Shown: positions 1 to 10,715 of the stretch, one piece after another | Numbering within the stretch: position 1 is the first letter of the stretch | Layout of the letters: each line of letters starts with the position of its first letter | NCBI GenBank assembly: GCA_964560325.1 | Contig: CAZLLV010000034.1 | Span: forward strand, 1-10,715 | Direction: 5' to 3' | Source: CAZLLV01 sp964560325 | GTDB taxonomy: Bacteria; Acidobacteriota; Thermoanaerobaculia; Multivoradales; DATKCC01 | Length of the DNA: 10,715 nt | Notes under the pieces: generated by a model | Database searches by the model: none | What the model was told of the DNA's origin: nothing | What the model saw: the letters and a program-made list of their open reading frames with translations, nothing else | Program-made: the position numbers and the translations under genes

Positions 1-7638
<7,638 letters not shown>

Positions 7639-7643
7639 GGGTT

Positions 7644-10600
7644 CTATCTCTCTTCCCCGTCGCGTACGGTCGCCGCCGCCCCGCGCGCCCGCCGCCGTCC
7701 GGCGAGGCGCTGCCGGCGGTCGGCCGCCCGGTCGGCCCGCTCCTCGCGCTCCGCCCGGCGCGCCGCCTGCTTCTCCTCCGCCGGCGCCGCCGCCTGCTCC
7801 AGGTACTCGGCGAGCCCGGCGATCGTCGTGTGGCGGAAGAGCTCGACCAGCGGGATCTCGCGGCCCAGGCTCTCGGAGAGCTGGCGGTGGGCGCGGCCGA
7901 GGAGCAGCGAGTGGCCGCCGAGGTCGAAGAAGTTGTCGTAGATGCCGACCCGTTCGAGGCCGAGCAGATCGCTCCAGACGGCGGCGATCCGGTCCTCCAG
8001 CTCGCTGCGCGGCGGCTGGTACTCGGCGTCGAGCTCCGGGCGCTCGGACGACGGCTCGGGCAGCGCCGAGCGGTCGATCTTGTCGGACGAGGTGCGCGGC
8101 ATCTCGTCCAGGAAGACGAAGCGGTCGGGCACCATGTAGGCCGGCAGCCGCTCCCCGAGGGCGCTGCGCAGCTCCGGCTCGCCGATCGGCCCCTCGGTGC
8201 GCTCGCGGGGGACGACGTAGGCGACCAATCGCTGCCCGCCTCCGGGGGCGCTGCGCGCCAGAACCGCCCCGGCGGCGACCGCGGGCTGCTCGACCAGCGC
8301 CGCCTCGACCTCGCCCGGCTCCACCCGGTGGCCGCGGATCTTGACCTGGGCGTCGAGCCGGCCGAGGAACTCGACGTCGCCGTCCGGTCCGCGGCGCGCC
8401 CGGTCGCCGGTGCGGTAGGCGCGCGCGCCCTGCTCGCGTGCGGCGAGTGGAGCTTCGGCGAAGGGGTCGGGCACGAACCGATCGGCGGTCAGGCCGGGGC
8501 GCCCGAGATAGCCGCGCGCCACCGCCGCACCGCCCGACCAGATCTCCCCCGCCACCCCGACCGGCGCCGGCCGGGCGTGGGCGTCGACCAGGTAGAGGGC
8601 GCCGTCGGAGACGCCGGCGCCGATCGGGCTCGCCGTGCCGCGCGGCAGGTCCCGCCGTCCGACCCGGCGCTCCATGCACCGCACCACCGTCTCGGTCGGG
8701 CCGTAGAGGTTCAGCAGCCGCGGCCGCTCGTCCCCGTGGCGCTCGATCCAGGAAGCGAGCCGCGACGGCACCAGCGCCTCGCCGCCCATGTAGAGGACGC
8801 GCACGTCGGGGAGGCGAGGCTCCGGCGACGCCCGATCGAGCTCGTCGATCACCTGGAAGGCGGACGGCGTCTTGCCCAGCATCGTCACGCGCTCGCGTTC
8901 GAGGAAGGCGAGCAGCTCGTCGCCCACGAGACTCGTGCGCCGCGGCACCGGCACCAGGCGGGCGCCGTGCGCGAGGGCGCTCCAGGTCTCCCAGACCGAG
9001 AAATCGAAGGCCGGCGAGTGGAACCAGCTCACCGCGTCCGACGGCTCGGGCCGGAGCATCTCGCTGGTCGCGTCGAAGAGGCGCGCGAGCCCCTGCTGGT
9101 CGATCATCACCCCCTTCGGCTTGCCGGTGGAGCCGGAGGTGTAGATGACGTACGCCAGGCGGCCCGCCGGGAGCGGCGCCGGATCGAAGACGGGCTCGGC
9201 CCGGTCGCGGCCGGCGCCCAGCGCCACCGCCTCTCGGATCGTCGACGCCGGCACGACGCCGTCGGGCAGCGGTTCGGCGGCGGTCAGCAGCCAGTGCGCT
9301 CCCGCGTCGGCCAGCGACGAGACGATCCGGGCCGGAGGGTGCGTCGGGTCGAGCGGCAGGTAGGCGGCCCCGGCGGCGTGGCTGCCGAGCATCGCGGTCA
9401 CCGTGTCGGCGGAGCGCCCGCCGAGGATGCCCACCACCGCCTCCGGCCCGGCACCGCGGGCCCGCAGGTACGCCCCCACCGCCTCCGCCCGCCGGGCGAG
9501 CTCGCCGTACGAGACGGTGCGCGGTCCCTCGACCACCGCCACGGCGTCGGGGTGCCCGGCGGCGAACCGGCGGAAGCGGTCGTAGAGCGGCTCGGCGTCC
9601 GGGAAGCTCGCCCTCGGGCGCCCGTGCTCGACCACGAGCTGGTGGCGTTCGCCGGGGGCGAGGAGGTCGAGGGAGGCGAGGGGCCGCTCCGGGCCGGCGG
9701 CGGCCGAGGACAGCAGGTGCTCGAGGTGGTGCGCGAAGCGCAGGGCGGTCGTACGGTCGAACAGGTCGAGATCGACCTCCACTCGCCCGCTCACGCCCGC
9801 GCCGGTGCCCGCTCGCGTCCGGCCATCCGCTTCGCCGGGTCGCACGATGAGGGTGAGCGGGAACTGCGTGGTGCCGGTGGTGACCGGCTCGAGCTCGATC
9901 CGCGCCGCTCCCAGGCGGGGCTCGGGCGCGGGCAGATCCTGGAAGGCGAAGAACGCCTCGAAGAGCGGCGTGCGGCCGAGCGCGCGCTCGGGCCGCACCG
10001 CTTCGACCACCCGCTCGAACGGCACGTCGCGGTGAGCGAAGGCGTCGAGCACCGTCGCGCGCACCCGGGAGACCACCTCGCCGAAGCCCGGCCCGCCTTC
10101 GAACCCGGTGCGCAGCACCAGGGTGTCGACCAGGAAGGCGACGGCGTCCTCGAGCCCGGCGCGATCACGGTTCGCGACCGGCGTGCCGACCGCCACGTCG
10201 TCGTCGCCGGCCCAGCGCCCGAGCAGCGCCTGGAAGCCCGCGAGCAGGACCATGAACGGCGTCGCGCCGTGATCGCGGCCGACCGCCCGCAGCCGGTCGG
10301 CCAGCTCGGGCGACAGCGAGAACGGCACGCCGGTGCCGCGGTGGGAGCGATCGCCGGAGCGCGGCCGGTCGGTCGGCAGCTCGAGGGGGCGCAGCCCGGC
10401 GAGGCGCTCGCGCCAGTGCTCGATCGCCGGGGCGAGGTCGCCGGCCGAGAGGCGCCGGACCTGCCACGCCGCGATGTCGCCCTGCTGGAGCAGCGGCCGG
10501 CCGGGTGCGGAGGGGTCGGAATCGGGCCGCGCTCCGGAGGCGCGGGCTTCGTAGAAGCGGATCAGGTCGCGCACCAGCACGCCCTGGGACCAGCCGTCGG

Positions 10601-10715
10601 TCACCAGGTGGTGCTGGGTCAGCACCAGGAGGTGGCGGGGACCGTCGGCCGTGCCCGCGAGGCGGACCAGGAGCGGCGCCAGGAGTCGACCCGATTCGAG
10701 GTCGAACGGCCGCCG
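7644..10715 (-). CDS. Non-ribosomal peptide synthetase, C-terminal part (C-A-T), 5' end outside window
   Basis: This is the C-terminal 1023 residues of an NRPS protein; the open frame continues past the right edge, so the true start is not visible. Residues are numbered from the edge. Domains in order are: a condensation domain lacking its N-terminal core motifs (1 to about 350, HHLVTDG at 35-41), an adenylation domain (about 376-885, with VSYGEL, YTSGSTGKPKG, NLYGPTE, YRTGD and a DKIDR lysine at 879), a carrier domain (about 897-972, GGHSL with the phosphopantetheine serine at 936), and a charged Arg/Glu/Ala-rich tail to the TAG stop. It would activate one amino acid as an adenylate, load it on the carrier and couple it to an upstream peptidyl chain in the cytoplasm. 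There is no epimerisation, methylation or thioesterase domain. It ends 5 bp before the next gene, so the two are surely co-transcribed and the chain is handed to the downstream ketosynthase. The class assignment is secure; the substrate and product are unknown. Confidence 0.97.
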   Translation of the reverse strand, partial: RRPFDLESGRLLAPLLVRLAGTADGPRHLLVLTQHHLVTDGWSQGVLVRDLIRFYEARASGARPDSDPSAPGRPLLQQGDIAAWQVRRLSAGDLAPAIEHWRERLAGLRPLELPTDRPRSGDRSHRGTGVPFSLSPELADRLRAVGRDHGATPFMVLLAGFQALLGRWAGDDDVAVGTPVANRDRAGLEDAVAFLVDTLVLRTGFEGGPGFGEVVSRVRATVLDAFAHRDVPFERVVEAVRPERALGRTPLFEAFFAFQDLPAPEPRLGAARIELEPVTTGTTQFPLTLIVRPGEADGRTRAGTGAGVSGRVEVDLDLFDRTTALRFAHHLEHLLSSAAAGPERPLASLDLLAPGERHQLVVEHGRPRASFPDAEPLYDRFRRFAAGHPDAVAVVEGPRTVSYGELARRAEAVGAYLRARGAGPEAVVGILGGRSADTVTAMLGSHAAGAAYLPLDPTHPPARIVSSLADAGAHWLLTAAEPLPDGVVPASTIREAVALGAGRDRAEPVFDPAPLPAGRLAYVIYTSGSTGKPKGVMIDQQGLARLFDATSEMLRPEPSDAVSWFHSPAFDFSVWETWSALAHGARLVPVPRRTSLVGDELLAFLERERVTMLGKTPSAFQVIDELDRASPEPRLPDVRVLYMGGEALVPSRLASWIERHGDERPRLLNLYGPTETVVRCMERRVGRRDLPRGTASPIGAGVSDGALYLVDAHARPAPVGVAGEIWSGGAAVARGYLGRPGLTADRFVPDPFAEAPLAAREQGARAYRTGDRARRGPDGDVEFLGRLDAQVKIRGHRVEPGEVEAALVEQPAVAAGAVLARSAPGGGQRLVAYVVPRERTEGPIGEPELRSALGERLPAYMVPDRFVFLDEMPRTSSDKIDRSALPEPSSERPELDAEYQPPRSELEDRIAAVWSDLLGLERVGIYDNFFDLGGHSLLLGRAHRQLSESLGREIPLVELFRHTTIAGLAEYLEQAAAPAEEKQAARRAEREERADRAADRRQRLAGRRRARGAAATVRDGEER
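7647..7658 (-). promoter_or_regulatory. Ribosome binding site for the hybrid PKS-NRPS
   Basis: On the minus strand the run GGGGAAGAGAGA lies 8 bases before the GTG start at 7638. It overlaps the last codons of the upstream gene and supports GTG as the start, because no ATG before the ketosynthase motif AIVAMSGRFPG fits better. The overlap with the upstream coding end suggests translational coupling of the two synthetases. This rests on composition and spacing only. Confidence 0.65.
7647..7797 (-). other. Charged C-terminal tail of the upstream NRPS (possible docking segment)
   Basis: About 50 residues follow the carrier domain. They are rich in Glu, Arg and Ala (for example AEEKQAARRAEREERAD) and likely helical. 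C-terminal helical tails often dock one megasynthase subunit onto the next. The partner would be the short N-terminal lead of the hybrid protein before its KS. The docking role is inferred from position and composition only. Confidence 0.5.
7801..8027 (-). other. Peptidyl carrier (T) domain of the upstream module
   Basis: The domain has the helix ELEDRIAAVWSDLLG, then YDNFFDLGGHSLLLGR with the phosphopantetheine attachment serine at residue 936 (codon 7908-7910), and ends near AGLAEYLEQ. It would carry the amino acid and the grown peptide as thioesters and present the chain to the ketosynthase of the next protein. Confidence 0.94.
8061..9590 (-). other. Adenylation domain A1, substrate uncertain
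   Basis: All main core motifs are visible: VSYGEL, AAGAAYLPLDPTHP, LAYVIYTSGSTGKPKG, NLYGPTET, GEIWSGG, YRTGD, RGHRVEPGEVE and SDKIDR. Aligned by eye to GrsA, the binding-pocket residues read D571, F572, W575, G, Y, G, L, V, R and K879, i.e. DFWGYGLVRK. The first three match the threonine code DFWNIGMVHK as I remember it, but later positions differ, so I do not assign threonine. The terminal motif has Asp in place of the usual Gly before the catalytic Lys. The domain looks active; only its substrate is open. Confidence 0.92.
9666..10715 (-). other. Condensation domain (partial), upstream NRPS module
   Basis: The domain is cut by the right edge, so motifs C1 and C2 are missing. The catalytic motif HHLVTDG is present with the second histidine at residue 36, followed by VPFSLSPEL, the GTPVANRDR motif and DVPFERVVEAVRPER. 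The intact HHxxxDG indicates an active amide-forming domain that joins an upstream acyl or peptidyl group to the amino acid loaded by the A domain after it. The donor stereochemistry class cannot be decided from this part alone. Confidence 0.93.

Noticed and set aside
7639..7643. A possible promoter or terminator between the two genes
   Set aside because: The gap is only 5 bp and holds no hairpin or promoter-like sequence; the genes are best read as one transcript.

Overview
The window is about 75% G+C and is occupied almost entirely by two large minus-strand genes of a modular NRPS/PKS assembly line. Both genes run off the window: the upstream one begins beyond the right edge and the downstream one ends beyond the left edge. 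The G+C content, the near absence of TTA/CTA/TCA codons and the modular megasynthase fit a high-GC secondary-metabolite producer such as an actinobacterium, a myxobacterium or a high-GC acidobacterium. Nothing in the window decides between these. No RNA gene, transposase, CRISPR array, promoter or terminator was found, and the only intergenic space is 5 bp.

Layout in transcription order (right to left). Gene 1 (10715 to 7644) encodes the end of an NRPS protein: a condensation domain cut by the window edge, an adenylation domain (A1), a peptidyl carrier domain and a charged tail of about 50 residues. Five bases later gene 2 (7638 to beyond 1) starts at a GTG preceded by a purine-rich ribosome binding site. 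It encodes one polypeptide of at least 2546 residues with the order KS - AT - carrier - C - A2 - carrier - C (cut by the edge). This frame was read codon by codon over its whole length without a stop.

How it works together (inference from domain order and collinearity). The gene 1 module activates one amino acid and joins it to an upstream chain. The KS of gene 2 takes the peptidyl chain and extends it by two carbons from malonyl-CoA (the AT carries the HAFH malonyl signature). The PKS module has no KR, DH, ER or MT domain, so the new beta-carbonyl should stay a ketone. The next C-A-T module adds a second amino acid, possibly proline or a related residue by its binding-pocket code, and a further C domain passes the chain on. 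The part seen here would install an aminoacyl-CO-CH2-CO-NH-aminoacyl unit (a gamma-amino-beta-keto acid) inside a peptide. Neither an epimerisation nor a thioesterase domain is present in the window, so release happens elsewhere.

Points worth a second look: an in-frame insertion of about 20 residues in the last C domain that coincides with a perfect 22-bp palindrome; a GYSLGE variant of the acyltransferase nucleophile motif; two non-standard adenylation codes; and repeat-bearing linkers within and after the AT.
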